Origin: Arachis hypogaea
Lineage: Eukaryota; Streptophyta; Magnoliopsida; Fabales; Fabaceae
DNA length: 64,000 nucleotides
Assembly (NCBI RefSeq): GCF_003086295.3
Contig: NC_092050.1
Span: forward strand, 157,548,699 to 157,612,698
Direction: 5' to 3'
Both the position numbers and the translations under genes were made by a program. Positions 12,806 to 24,967 of this stretch are shown one piece after another; the stretch's first letter is position 1; every line of letters begins with the position of its first letter. The notes under the pieces were generated by a model. That model was not told the DNA's origin, searched no databases, and worked only from the letters and a program-made list of their open reading frames with translations.

Positions 12806-15411
12806 ATGATGGAAGCAGATCATGAAGATGGAAGTTATGATAGGAACAAGGAATTAAAGCTTTTTGATGAAACAAAAGCAGGTGTGAAGGGTCTTGTTGA
12901 TGCTGGTTTGACTAAGTTACCAAAGATATTTGTTCATGATAACCATAAAGTCAACGATTCTTCTTCTTCCTCTTCTTCCTCTGCTACCAATGTTAGTATT
13001 CCAGTTATTGATTTGGGATCACTACACGAAGAAGGTAATTCACGCCATGAGATAGTTCAGAAAGTCAAAGATGCAGGTGAGAAATGGGGGTTCTTTCAAG
13101 TGGTCAACCATAAAATTCCACAGAGTATTTTGGATGAAATGCTTGATGGGGTGCGTAAATTTCATGAGCAAGATGCTGAGGTGAAGAAAGAATTCTATTC
13201 ACGTGATATTACAAAGAGAGTGTTCTACAACACCAACTTCAATTTTTATACAACTTCAGAGGTTAATTGGAGGGACACCCTCTATTGTTTATTGGCACCA
13301 GGGCCCCTTGACCCTCACCAACTCCCTTCAATTTGCAGGTATATAACTCTAGCTTGGTTTAGTTTGGTAAAGACTCACATATCGTCGATAACTAATTCGA
13401 ATTAGTTAAATAATTAATTTACTCGTTTAAGTAAAGAGGTTTGAATATACAGTAACTATTGATTGGTCGCAAATCTTTAAATGAAACTCCAATTTGAAAT
13501 AGACCAATCCTTAACTTATCGTGTTAGGAAGATATTGTGAAAATTTTCAAAAAATAGTTAATAATAAAAAACTATTAAAAATTTTGATATGCTTTTAACT
13601 ATTAACATTCTATAAAAATAACTATAAGTAAATTTTTACTTATTAATTTAACTAAGTTAAGTAATAGCTATTTTTTTTCTTTAAATAAAGTAATGGATTT
13701 GATTTTTGTTTAGAAGAAGTTAAATACCTTTCTACTTCATTTTTTATATTTTTATTATTTAAAATTTTTGTATAAGAAAAAAAAATAAGAAGAGAAAATA
13801 AATTTTGAAAAATAAAAACACAAACAAAAAATGTTAAAATTATTTGTTTTCATGACATGCGAGATTAATTTGTTTGCAGAGATGTAATAATTGAATACTT
13901 AGATCATATCAAGAAACTGGCACTGACGCTGTTGGAATTGCTTTCGGAGGCATTAGGCCTAGAAGGCAATTACCTCAAGGACATAGATTGTGGTGAAGGG
14001 ATTTTCATGGTTGGAAATTATTACCCTCCTTGCCCTGAGCCTGAACTCACTTGGGGGTTAAGTGCTCATACGGATATGGGCTTTGTAACTATTCTTCTAC
14101 AAGATCAAGTTGGTGGACTTCAAGTCTTTCATGAAAACCAATGGTTTGATATCACTCCCTTTCCTGGTGCTTTCATCATTAACCTTGGTGACATGATGCA
14201 GGTGATCATAATTTTATCATTGTTTTTTTAGTGATTTATATTAAAAATAAAGTATATTTTTTATCTTTAACCATTTATAAATTTTAAATTTTTTTAAGGG
14301 TAAAATATTAAATTAGTTCTTTATGTTTGGGTGTAAAGTGTCCTATTTGAATAAAAAAAAGTTTTATTTAGCATCAATTTAGTCTCACAGTGAGGTCAAA
14401 TTTAAATAATTAATGTAATGTCCTACATAACAACAGTACAAGAACAAAATCGATAATTTGGAGAATAAGTACAAGCTCCAGAGACACAAAATCAACCGTT
14501 GATGCATCAATACATTTATTTATTATTTTTCTTATAATATAAACAAAATATTTTATATAGAACTAAAGAGAATGATAAATAAATGTATTGATGCATCAAC
14601 GGTTGATTTTGTGCCTCTGAAGCTTGTACTTATTCTCCAGATTATCGATTTTGTTCTTGTACTGTTGTTATGTAGGACATTCCATTAATTATTTAACTTT
14701 GACCTCATTGTGAGACTAAATTGATACTAAATGAAACTTTTTTGGATTCAAATAGGATATTTTAAACCTTAAGGATCAAAATAGAATTATGCCCAAACAT
14801 AAGGGACCAATTTAATACTTTACCTTTTTTTTTTAAATTTGTTTTATTTAATTTTATTTTTAATATTTTTATTTATGTCAAAATTATTCTGAACGTTAAT
14901 TCTATTTAAAATGTTAGAGACAAAATTAAAAATATATAAAAATAATTTTGATATAAATAAAAAACTCATATTAAAAATTAAAAAAAATTAAACATTAGAG
15001 AAACCTACTTTAATCTTTATATTTGTATATTGAATTTAATTTTATTTTAAGCAAATATCTAATCATGTATTACTATGTTATATAATATGCCACAAATCAA
15101 ATAGTTAAGTTGTTCAAATGACCTATTTAATGTCTTAGCACTGATTACAGCTAATCACAAATGACAAGTTTATGAGCGCCAAACACAGAGTTGTGGCTCA
15201 AAAAGTAGGTCCACGAGTTTCGGTTTCATGCTCTCTGAGACAACATGTTCAGGATGAATGTCTAAGAATGTATGGACCAATAAAAGAGTTGGTAACAAAA
15301 GAGAATCCTCCAATTTATAAGGAAATGAAAATGCCGGACTTGGTTAAACTGGTGTATACCACAAAGCTAGATTACGATATCTCCTCTCCACTAAAACACT
15401 TCAGGCTATGA
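12806..15411 (+). CDS. Gene 3: 2-oxoglutarate-dependent dioxygenase, ACC oxidase homolog type (group A)
   Basis: Exons 12806-13338, 13880-14201 and 15151-15411 join in frame into 371 residues. Residues 1-50 carry the branch signature ([20 protein letters not shown]). A serine run at about 50-60 is variable among copies. The catalytic set is complete: H241-T-D243, H297, and R307-V-S309 for 2-oxoglutarate. An ATG one codon earlier than the family's MEA start (MMEAD) is used here because both are in frame. Intron 2 is 949 bp against about 190 bp in gene 5 and psi7, because a 526-bp foldback element is inserted in it. The 5' flank (12750-12805) is conserved with genes 5 and psi7. The role is oxidation of an unknown small metabolite in the cytosol; clustering with paralogues suggests specialised metabolism, which is inference. 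Confidence 0.93.
14299..14824. mobile_element. Foldback (long terminal inverted repeat) element in intron 2 of gene 3
   Basis: The left arm starts GGTAAAATATTAAATTAG and the right arm, reverse-complemented, starts GGTAAAGTATTAAATTGG. The arms are about 235 bp long and include GATGCATCAACGGTTGATTT on the right and its complement on the left, around a short AT-rich loop. Paralogous introns lack it. The target duplication is ambiguous because both flanks are T-rich. Confidence 0.8.
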
Positions 15412-15577
15412 AGCATCAAGAATTAAAGATACTCCTATATAAAACTATATTAATTACAAACTTTCTTGAGGGATGTTAGAGTGAGAAATTCAACATTTAT
15501 AATTTTAAAAACTCTCATGTCTTGTATTTAAATAAAAGTCCCTTCAAATTTTATTTAGTGTATATTAAATTAGACGA

Positions 15578-17585
15578 CACTACAAAAAAAAACATTAAAT
15601 ATTATCAGATTTTTTTATCGGAAAAATGAACAAAATCTTATGGTACTTAAATTACTATCACAAGAAATTGAACAATATAAATTTTGCAGGTAAATATTTG
15701 CCATTGAATTTTTTTCGTTTGACGATAATTATCATCGGATTCTGCAGTAGATTACCTATTCGAAAAATTATTTGATTATTAGCAGCGAATTTTTTCGACG
15801 GGAATGTTGATGTTACAATATGTTATTTTTCGTACTATTATCGTTAGATTATTCCTTCGATAAATCCGACGATAATGTTAATTTTTTAAAAGAAAATTGT
15901 GAAATAAATAGTCAATTTATAAATAATAGAAACTTATTATTTAAAATAAATTAAAAATAAGTAAATCAAAAAAATACAATAAAATAATAAAGTGTAATTG
16001 CACAAAGAAATTTTAAAATTAGTTAATTTAAATAAAAGATATAAACTAGTTAAAAAATTTTGAAACTAAAAAAAAAAATTAATTACCGCCTATTTTTGAA
16101 ATCATTGGTCTCATATAGGGGATCTTTTGTGGAGATGATCGTACATTAGCTTGATGACGTTGGTCATCTTCTAAATACATGTGTTGTTGTTCAGCGTAAA
16201 CCTATCAACAATCCACAAATAAACCAATATGATAATATAAATTAAAACTTCAGAACCAAATAACCACAATATATAGAGATTTTTATAGAAATTTCAGTAG
16301 AGTTTCATCTATAACTAGAATGCGTCACAAACTCTATTTATCAACAATTAACTTAAACAACACCAAATGTCAACAATCAATAAACAACAGGTAATACTCA
16401 AGAATCAACATCCATAAATCCACTAAACTAGAATCAATAATCAGACATTTTCAACAATTCAATAATCAGGAAACATGAAATACTTCCAGCCATTTAAACC
16501 TACAACTCTAAATCCACTAAACTAGAATCAATAATCAAACCCTTTCAGCAATTCAATAATCAGAAAATATAGAAGATTTAAAGTGATACTCACCCCGTGC
16601 TGCCATAAGGCCAAATCGTCAACCGTACGATGGGATGTGGTGTAGGGGCATCAGCTGCCTTACTTCCGTAAGAGGACTCCGGGGCTGCGGCTTTCGTTGT
16701 TAGAGGCGGCGTCGCCATGGCAGTGGACTGCTAAACGGTTAGAGGCGGCGTCGTGGCCATAGACAAAGGGGTGTAATTAGGATTAGGGACCATGATAAAC
16801 GGCTGATCCAATAAATCCACAATTTGTAACGTCACTGGGGTAGTCGGAGTAGGGGAGAGAATCCATAATTCCTAGGGGTACTAGAAGAAACCTTCCTTCT
16901 ACTGCGACCACGACCAGTAGCCTAATTTGCAACACCTCTACCTATCGTCATGTCTGCAAATAGCATACTAATTAACAGAAATTTAGAACAACAAATCAAT
17001 AATAAATTATAATAATACTAATGTAATTCTTATAACTAATCCCATAACATTAAGTTTAATATTTGACAATCTAAACAGCAAGTGGCTTAGAATATGCATT
17101 ATTGGATCTAAATCAGATATTAAATGTGAAATAAATTTCAATCAAACAATTTGGCATTTACGCACAACATGTATACTCAAAACTCAATTAGCAAATATTT
17201 TTCAACATATTACAATTCTTTAACACAAAGAGATTTAATTAACTATGCCAAACAAAAATCAAACATTCTAAATCACATGGTAGCTATAACATACAATTTA
17301 AAATAAATAATAGACATAGAAGCATATAAACGATTTCTTGGCATGCACATACATCAGAGATGCAAAATCAACACAACTAAGAGTTTAACATTCAAATTCA
17401 AGTCAATGTTATTCAACTAAATTTCAGCAATTATTCAACAAAATAAATAGTCTTTACTTAAATCTACCAGTAATTATCGACGAAGTTATTGTTAAAAACT
17501 TAAATTCACCAGTAATTATATAATCTTATGAATTCGAGCCTTTATTGACGGTATATTTAAGGGTTCTCAGTTTTTTTTTATAGTG
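15578..17585. mobile_element. Non-autonomous CACTA-type transposon
   Basis: It starts CACTACAAAAAAAAAC and ends TTTTTTTTATAGTG, the inverted termini of the En/Spm (CACTA) superfamily. Its 2008 bp are flanked by the 3-bp duplication CGA (15575-15577) / TGA (17586-17588), one base diverged. The uninterrupted site survives downstream of gene 5 and psi6 (AGATGATGTGAGG type). Subterminal GACGATAAT / TCATCGGA repeats fit CACTA elements. A GC-rich patch at 16590-16930 (AGAGGCGGCGTCG occurs twice) may be the relic of a captured or transposase exon; no intact transposase frame is present. Confidence 0.8.
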
Positions 17586-17972
17586 TGATATGAGGAGTTA
17601 TTTATGGAATATCAAATAAGAATTCGAAAATTGATGGTAATATAATTTGGACTCTAATTAAAGATAGTGTGCCATCTAATATAAGTGTGATTGTACCATT
17701 ATAAATCTTATGACTCGAGATATTAAGAGTTTGTTTGAGTATTATTAAATTGTTAAAAAAAATATTATAATGATATAAGAAACTATTAGTTATGAACTTT
17801 TTGTAATACAACTATTATATGAAAAATGATGATAATATTATTTCCAAATTGATGACACAACTTCTTTTTATATTTTTTTTTTTATCTTTTTCCAAAATTA
17901 TTTTTAGGTTGCAATAAAATATTCTATCTTTACAAACTTTTAAGTTTCAAAGTTGGATTATACTATAAATAT
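17586..17972 (+). promoter_or_regulatory. Downstream flank of gene 3 followed by an orphan promoter of a lost dioxygenase copy
   Basis: 17589-17850 resembles the sequence downstream of psi6 and gene 5. From about 17887 it matches the upstream region of gene 5 (TTGCAATAAAATATTC, then TTTACAAACTTT.AAGTTTCAA), which on the minus strand lies at about 32690-32755. Homology stops near 17972 without any coding sequence. It is therefore the same tandem-unit junction as between psi6 and gene 5, with the second gene gone. Confidence 0.6.
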
Positions 17973-19845
17973 TGTAAAGATTTTTCTACGGTGAAAAAAG
18001 AATAATTCGAATCTTGAAGGACCAAAGAATAGATGAAGATAACCAAAAAAATAAAGACCGGTTTGTAAATAGTGAATTATAACAAATAAGGGCAAATCTG
18101 AATATAGGTTAATGAATTATTTTACTGCTAAAAATTTTAGAAAGCTTTCACAAATCACAAGCTTCACTCCACTTTATTGAGAGCCTTAGTATATGAATAT
18201 GAAGCCGGGTGAGTCAAGAAAATATAAAATAAAATTAAATAAAATTAAATAAATTTTTTTTTATACATAAAAAATTGAGTTAAATAAAAAAAATTAATAA
18301 TAATTTTTAAACTTAATTAAATTTCAGTGACAACATAATTTTGTTCTTTCATTTATTAGGAGCTAGAATAAGATTCTTTCCTAAAAAATATATAATTATT
18401 AAGTAAAATAACTAAATTTGCATAAACTTTTTTTTAATAGTTTTAGTTTATTTGTTACTAGTTTAAATTGCTTAAGCATAATGAAAAATATTTAATGAAT
18501 ATATATGTTGTAGTTTATAATTCATATGTTAATCGTCCTTTCTATTATCATGCACTGATGCACATGTACTCCCTACTATGTGTTATGCAGATGATTATTA
18601 TTATATTTAAAAAAAATAATATTTATTTAATTCAATTGTATTAGTGATAATAAGTTTGAGTAATATTTGATTTTTACTTAATAAATTATTAGTTCATGTG
18701 TAAAATAAAAAGAAAAGTAATTTAGGATGATTAAGCAAAATTTTATTAATTGAAGTGTGACAATATTAAATTATTTACGCTAAAAATTGATAATCATATT
18801 TTTTGTCGATATTTTTCGATAAATTATCGTCGATAAAATGAAAAAGATATTAGAAATAAAATATTAAAATCGACAACTAAATCGTCTATTATTTTGACGA
18901 CCTTATAACGCCTTAATATTATCGTCGCATTACCAATGAACAGTGGATGAGAATTTTTTCTTTTAAAATCATCGTCTATTTTAATATTTGTAATATCGAC
19001 GACTTTTGTACAATGGAAATTCCTCTTTGAAATTAAATAAATAGAATAAATCTATTATATAAAATCATCGATTAAAATGTTGATTTAATTTACGATTTTT
19101 TTTAAAGTTAATATATATTTTATTTAATGAGGCGGTCCTAAAATTTCACCCCTGTTCCGCTTAACCCGCAGTCCGCCAAATATCTTTTTTTATTAATATT
19201 AAATATTAAATAATATATATAATTTTATGATTACTTTAATAAATTTATAATTTTTAAAGACATACAAAATTTATAATTTCTAAATTTATAAATATTATTA
19301 AAGTCTTTAAAATTATAAATATATAATAAACATAATCACAAACCAAATTTTTTGAAATAAAATAATAAAACTAACATTGTCTAAAACAAAATAAATATTG
19401 TCCAAAATATATAATTAAATATCTACAACATTAGAATATAATCAATTAAACATAAAACATAATTCAAAATACTAAATTAGAACATCTTCAAAAAATGTCC
19501 CTAACAAAAAAAAGCGTTAGGCCCGTCAGGGAGGCCCGTCCCACCAAAATCCACGGTTTAAGTGGTGCGGATTAGACGGACTTTTGATGTATGACGGTCT
19601 CAATTTTTTAATCCAATCCGCTTTTTCTTAACGAGTTAGACGGATTGACCCAACGAATTTAGACCTGTTTGTCATTCCTATATATGATATATTATTTATT
19701 ATTGTTCATTTTCAAATTAAACTATTAATTAGCTTCTTCAACTATATGTTTATGTAGTATATAAATGCTTCGTTTCCAATAAGCTAGAGGATTGAGATGC
19801 ATTACTTTTCTATCTCCCTCTGATATAATTAATTAATATATATTA
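17973..19845. other. AT-rich intergenic DNA with decayed repeats
   Basis: No gene is seen. A stretch with CGTCGATAA / ATTATCGTCG motifs (about 18790-19090) looks like the subterminal region of another CACTA-like relic. A GC-richer piece (about 19130-19680, GGCCCGTC and GGACGGATTGA-like motifs) resembles a decayed non-autonomous transposon. Neither has clear ends. Confidence 0.4.
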
Positions 19846-22105
19846 GGGGGTAAAAAATCTTAATAAGCCAAGCTAAAAATAGTGTAACGTAAATAGGCCA
19901 AACTGAAAATCGTTTCAGCAATAAGTCAGAAGCTATTTTTATGTAATTCGAACCAACTTGGTTAGAACTCCATCTCTACATAATTCGAACCAGCTTAGTT
20001 CGAATTATATACAAACACATGCACACACATAATTCGAACCAGCTTGGTTCGAATTACACACAAACACACGCACACACATAATTCGAACCAGCTTGGTTCG
20101 AATTACACACAAACACACGCACACACTAATTCGAACTAGCTTGGTTCGAATTACACACAGTAATTCATGGTATAATTCGAATTATGCTGTTAAAAAATTA
20201 ATAATTTATTAAAAAAAATTTATTAAAAAATTTATTAAAAAAATTAATAATTTAAAAATTAAAAAAATATATATTTTTATTTCATACGTTAAAAAAAAGC
20301 TAACAAAATATTTAATTACGAGACTTCTTTAAAATATTAATGAGCTATCAATTCGAATTCCATACAATACTTTTCTGTCCATTTTTAATAGTTCATGAAT
20401 ATTTTTTAATAAATTTTTTTAATAAATTTTTTTAAATTATACTACAAAAAATATTTTATCCTATGCAAAACAATTTAAAAAAAATGGCTTAAAAAATATT
20501 AGGAGTACTATAAAAATTTGTAATGTTATAATAAATTAGGTAAATACATGCATGTACTCAAATTTTAAATAAAATATTCTACATAGTCAATAATAATTTA
20601 GAAATGAAAGAAAATATTTTATTCCATACAAAATAATTAAAAGATATATTTTATTCTATACAAAATAATTTAAAAAAATGGCTTAAAATATGTTATGAGT
20701 ACTATAAAAGTTTGTAATATTCTAGTGATTTAGGTAAATATATGATAAAAATATTTTTTCTTTAATTTCTAAATTATTAGTGACTATGTGGAGTATTTCT
20801 TTAATGTCTTAAGTCATTAGGACATTACAAATTTTTATAGTATAGTACTTCTAACATCTTTTAAGGTATTTTTTAAATTATTTTGCATAGAATAAAATAT
20901 TTTTTTATGGTATAATTTAAATAAATTTATTAAAAAATATTCATGAGCTATCAAGAATGGGCAGAAGAGTATTGTATAGAATTCGAATTGCTCAACATAT
21001 AATTTGAATCAGAGTAATTCGAACTTCCCTATGCGTAATTCGAATCATGTAATATCTCACCATATAATACAAAATAATTTTATTAAAAAATTATCATGAA
21101 TATTTTTTAATAAATTTATTTAAATTATACCATAAAAAATATTTTATTCTATGCAAAATAATTTAAAAAATGCCTTAAAAGATGTTAGAAGTACTATACT
21201 ATAAAAATTTGTAATGTCCTAATGACTTAAAACATTAAAGAAATACTCCACATAGTCACTAATAATTTAGAAATTAAAAAAAAATATTTTTATCATGTAT
21301 TTACCTAAATCACTAGAATATTTACAAACTTTTATAGTACTCATAACATATTTTAAGCCATTTTTTAAAATTATTTTGTATAGAATAAAATATTTTCTTT
21401 CATTTCTAAATTATTATTGACTATGTAGAATATTTTATTTAAAATTTGAGTACATGCATGTATTTACCTAAGTTATTATAACATTACAAATTTTTATAGT
21501 ACTCCTAACATTTTTTAAGCCATTTTTTTAAATTGTTTTGCATAGGATAAAATATTTTTTGTAGTATAATTTAAAAAAATTTATTAAAAAATTTATTAAA
21601 AAATATTCATGAACTATTAAAAATGGACAGAAAAGTATTGTATGGAATTCGAATTGATAGCTCATTAATATTTTAAAGAAATCTCGTAATTAAATATTTT
21701 GTTAGCTTTTTTTAACGTATGAAATAAAAATATATTTTTTTTAATTTTTAAATTATTAATTTTTTTAATAAATTTTTTAATAATTTTTTTTAATAAATTA
21801 TTAATTTTTTAACAGCATAATTCGAATTATACCATGAATTACTGTGTGTAATTCGAACCAAGCTAGTTCGAATTAGTGTGTGCGTGTGTTTGTGTGTAAT
21901 TCGAACCAAGCTGGTTCGAATTATGTGTGTGCATGTGTTTGTATATAATTCGAACTAAGCAGGTTCGAATTATGTAGAGATGGAGTTCGAACCAAGCTGG
22001 TTCGAATTACATAAAAATAGCTTCTGGCTTATTGCTGAAACGATTTTCAGTTTGGCGTATTTACGTTACACTATTTTTGGCTTGGCTTATTAAGGTTTTT
22101 TACCC
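19846..22105. mobile_element. 2.26-kb near-perfect palindromic (foldback) element
   Basis: The left end GGGTAAAAAATCTTAATAAG (after two extra G) and the right end, reverse-complemented, GGGTAAAAAACCTTAATAAG are flanked by TTA on both sides (19843-19845, 22106-22108), as in PIF/Harbinger-like elements. The two arms of about 1.1 kb are almost exact inverted copies centred near 20975. Each arm has short palindromes AATTCGAACC..GGTTCGAATT repeated several times near its outer end. There is no transposase. A transcript would fold into a long double-stranded RNA. Confidence 0.85.
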
Positions 22106-22635
22106 TTATTGTTATTGTTATTATTGTAATAGAAGGTAAGGAAAAAGAGTTTTGGACTGCACAGGACAACGAATCTAAATACACCTTAATTCACTCGGAA
22201 ATGAACTGAAATTACATAACAATTGTGACACAATTAACTCAGAAATGAACTAAAATTATATAAAAATTGCAACACATAAACTCAGTTCGAGAACAAACAC
22301 ACAAATAAGACTGAATCATGAACAAAAACACATTTAAAATCAATTTTAGATCAGATAACATCGTTAACATGACAAAAATTTAACAATAACAATAACAATA
22401 ACAATAACGATGATAATGAAAACGCGATATGTATAAGAAGAAGATGATGATAACGATAACGATGATCATGATGATGATGGAGGAGAAGAAAAAGAAAAGA
22501 GAAAAAAAATTCAAATGAAAAAAGAAAGAGAATGAGATAGTGATGTTGCTGAATTTAAAATACTTTAAAATATTTAGTTAGAATTAGTTAGGGTTATGAC
22601 TTGGATGTAAATCTTTATTGTTAATTAATTTAATG
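22106..22635. other. Intergenic DNA, purine-rich
   Basis: It includes a (GATGAT)-like simple-sequence patch near 22440-22480. No gene was found. Confidence 0.4.
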
Positions 22636-24022
22636 CAGCTAAATATTGAGGATGACAACAAGATTAGCGATAGCACTTTGAACAGTCATAATAACTATTC
22701 TCATTACGAGGAAGCCAACAATAATGTAACTACTCCATTCACAAGTGATTCTGCTCCGAATAAATGTGAGTAAGCATGAATTTGATTACTCGCTTGTTAT
22801 AATTTTTAAACTTAGATTTTGTAATTCAATACTCAATTTAGCTCCTAAAATTTGAATTGGATTCAATATGACCCTTTAACTCAAATTGTTAGATCAGCAA
22901 GTTTCTCTACATCCATTGACCATGTCAATTCAAGAATTTGCTTCTGCTGCCAAGCAAGTTGATGATGAATCAAAGGTAAACCAAACAATGCTTGCAAATG
23001 ATGTATCTTTTAGTGCTAGAATCCCTTTTTTTCTTCTTATTCCATTTCAATTCCAATTCGTACTCATCTTTGTTCTGAATTGCAGCTACTGAGATTGCAA
23101 GAAACTGCAGGTGATATAGTAGATATGAAGAAGCGAGCGTTGAATGATAGAATAATCCTTGCCGAAAAAGGCTTCCTTGATGCAGATGGTCTTCATGGAA
23201 GCATCTTGTGAGTGTGCTTGAGTTAGTTGACTTAGTTAATCACTTTCTTATTACTAAACTTGACTTAATCATCAATCCATGAATGCTTCTTATAGGTGTT
23301 TGGGCGTCCAAGGGACCAAGAAAGCAAGCTAGCTTTCTTCCCTGGGATTGCTGATTCAAACAGGGATTCAACATGAAATCTGGAGGGTTGCAAGAGCAAT
23401 TCAAACAGCTGCTTCTGCACTCAAAGGAGAATTCACCTAACTCATCACACTCACACCACATGCAAATCCGTTTCTATGTTTTGGGTTACTCGTAAAGATT
23501 CCACTCGAAATAGTTTTGACACTTATAAATGTACATTAGCTTTCCAAAAGGGGGATGTTAATGTATTATGTCTTATATACTCTTATGTATGTAATAAGCA
23601 ATTTTTGTTATGGTTGGACACTTATTATTCAAACTACTAGGTGATTTTGCAATTTTTTATTTTGTGGTTACTGAAATATATAATAGACAATTAGACTTGA
23701 AGTTTGGACAACGTCGTATAGCTTATTGTAGTGCTTTTCTATGTGCTGAATTTTTACTTTTTATTTAGCTCAAATAGTAGAGAATGTTGCAGAAAAGAGC
23801 AAGGAATTGGCCACTTGCCAGACCTTCAAGTTAACTGAAGCTCTCAAGAACAAGGCTATAGAAGAGGTATTTTTTTGTCTCTGTATTTCAGTTGCATTAT
23901 AATTACAAAACATATATAAGAGCTTCTCATAACTAACTATTCTCTTTCGAGTTTGCCAGTTGAGAAATGAAGTTGATAAACTGAAGGAGAGGCTTGGAGT
24001 TACTGAGGATCATCTCAAATAG
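22636..24022 (+). pseudogene. Exon remnants of an unrecognised coiled-coil protein
   Basis: Exon-like pieces with plausible splice borders run on the plus strand: 22639-22767 (acidic/Asn-rich, ends at a GTGAGT donor), about 22895-22976 (..SIQEFASAAKQVDDESK), about 23086-23209 (LLRLQETAGDIVDMKK.., charged helix), 23769-23866 (VENVAEKSKELATCQ..) and 23960-24022 ([13 protein letters not shown].., ending in TAG). The last two look like one coiled coil. The 23297-23460 part is interrupted by stops. I do not recognise the parent protein. The last exon runs directly into Pro-X carboxypeptidase sequence, so this is a decayed or chimeric locus rather than a working gene. Confidence 0.4.
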
Positions 24023-24967
24023 AAACGCAAGTCCTCATATTGCTATTGGGGCACTTGCTGCTTCAGCTCCAATTCTCCAATTTGAAGACATTGTGCCACT
24101 AGAAACATTCTATGACATCATTTCCAGTGATTTTAAGGTAGGTTAGTGAATTAGTAGTCTTGTGGTTATTACTATCTTATTTTGACCATTTTATGAATTT
24201 GTGTGCTACTAAGATTTTTGCTTTCTTGTTTTTAACTACATAAAACAGTAATGGAATGACATATCATCAATAGGTCAGACGCGTAATGGCCTTGTGCAAC
24301 TGTCAACACTTGCCACTTCTGTTGGTAAGGATTTCCTTCCTTTTTCTTTTGTTTCTTTTCTTCTTCTTTTTTCCTTCTTTTTTGTTAACAGAAATCTCCT
24401 TGCTAGTTTGTGATGCAACCGGGAAATTGATTTAACTAATGGTTGTATAAGGAATATTGGTGGGAGTGGTGAGAGCAGGGGGAGACTAATGGTACTCTAA
24501 GCCAGGAACTAACCAATCCTTTTTCTAGTTTCCATTCCATTCTAACCAAGAAGGCTCCTGATTGTCTTTACATATCACCAAGATTATATATATATATATT
24601 TTTATGAATAAATGACCATTTGTATCCATAAAAGATGAAAACACTGACATATGTACCTACACTAGATCGAAACTAAACTTGTACCCACGCAAGATGCCTT
24701 CTGTGTGAGAAAAGTACCCTGTCTTTGGAAGGTTGGGTACTTTTGTCACACGGCAGGCATCTTGCGTGGGTACAAGTTTAGTTTCGATTTAGTGTGGGTC
24801 AGCGTTTTCATTTTTCATGGGTACAAATGGTCATTTATTCATTTTTTCATTTTTTTATAGTTTGCAAACGGATTGATGGCCAATCTGCTGGGACTAGTGT
24901 TCTGGAGCACATCTACGAGGGAGTGAATGTCTACTACAATTATACTGGAGAAACTGTTTTGAGTTAG
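24023..24967 (+). pseudogene. Fragments of a serine carboxypeptidase S28 (lysosomal Pro-X carboxypeptidase-like)
   Basis: Three exon-like pieces are present: 24023-24137 ([20 protein letters not shown]..), about 24250-24326 (..QLSTLATSV) and about 24860-24967 (VCKRIDGQSAGTSVLEHIY.., GVNVYYNYTGE, then TAG). These match the segments of plant S28 peptidases that follow the catalytic serine ([10 protein letters not shown]) and precede the LDDDPHG region (EGVNVYYNYTG). The N-terminal part with the GGSYGG nucleophile and the C-terminal Asp/His region are absent, so no peptidase can result. A 239-bp MITE splits the last two pieces. The family call rests on recalled motifs. Confidence 0.6.
24604..24842. 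mobile_element. Hairpin MITE ending ATGAATAAATGACCATTTGTA
   Basis: The left arm ATGAATAAATGACCATTTGT is the inverse of the right end ACAAATGGTCATTTATTCAT. The inverted similarity continues inward (TTGTACCCACGCAAGATGCC versus GGCATCTTGCGTGGGTACAA) to a short loop around 24725. It lies inside the S28 fragment. Confidence 0.8.
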
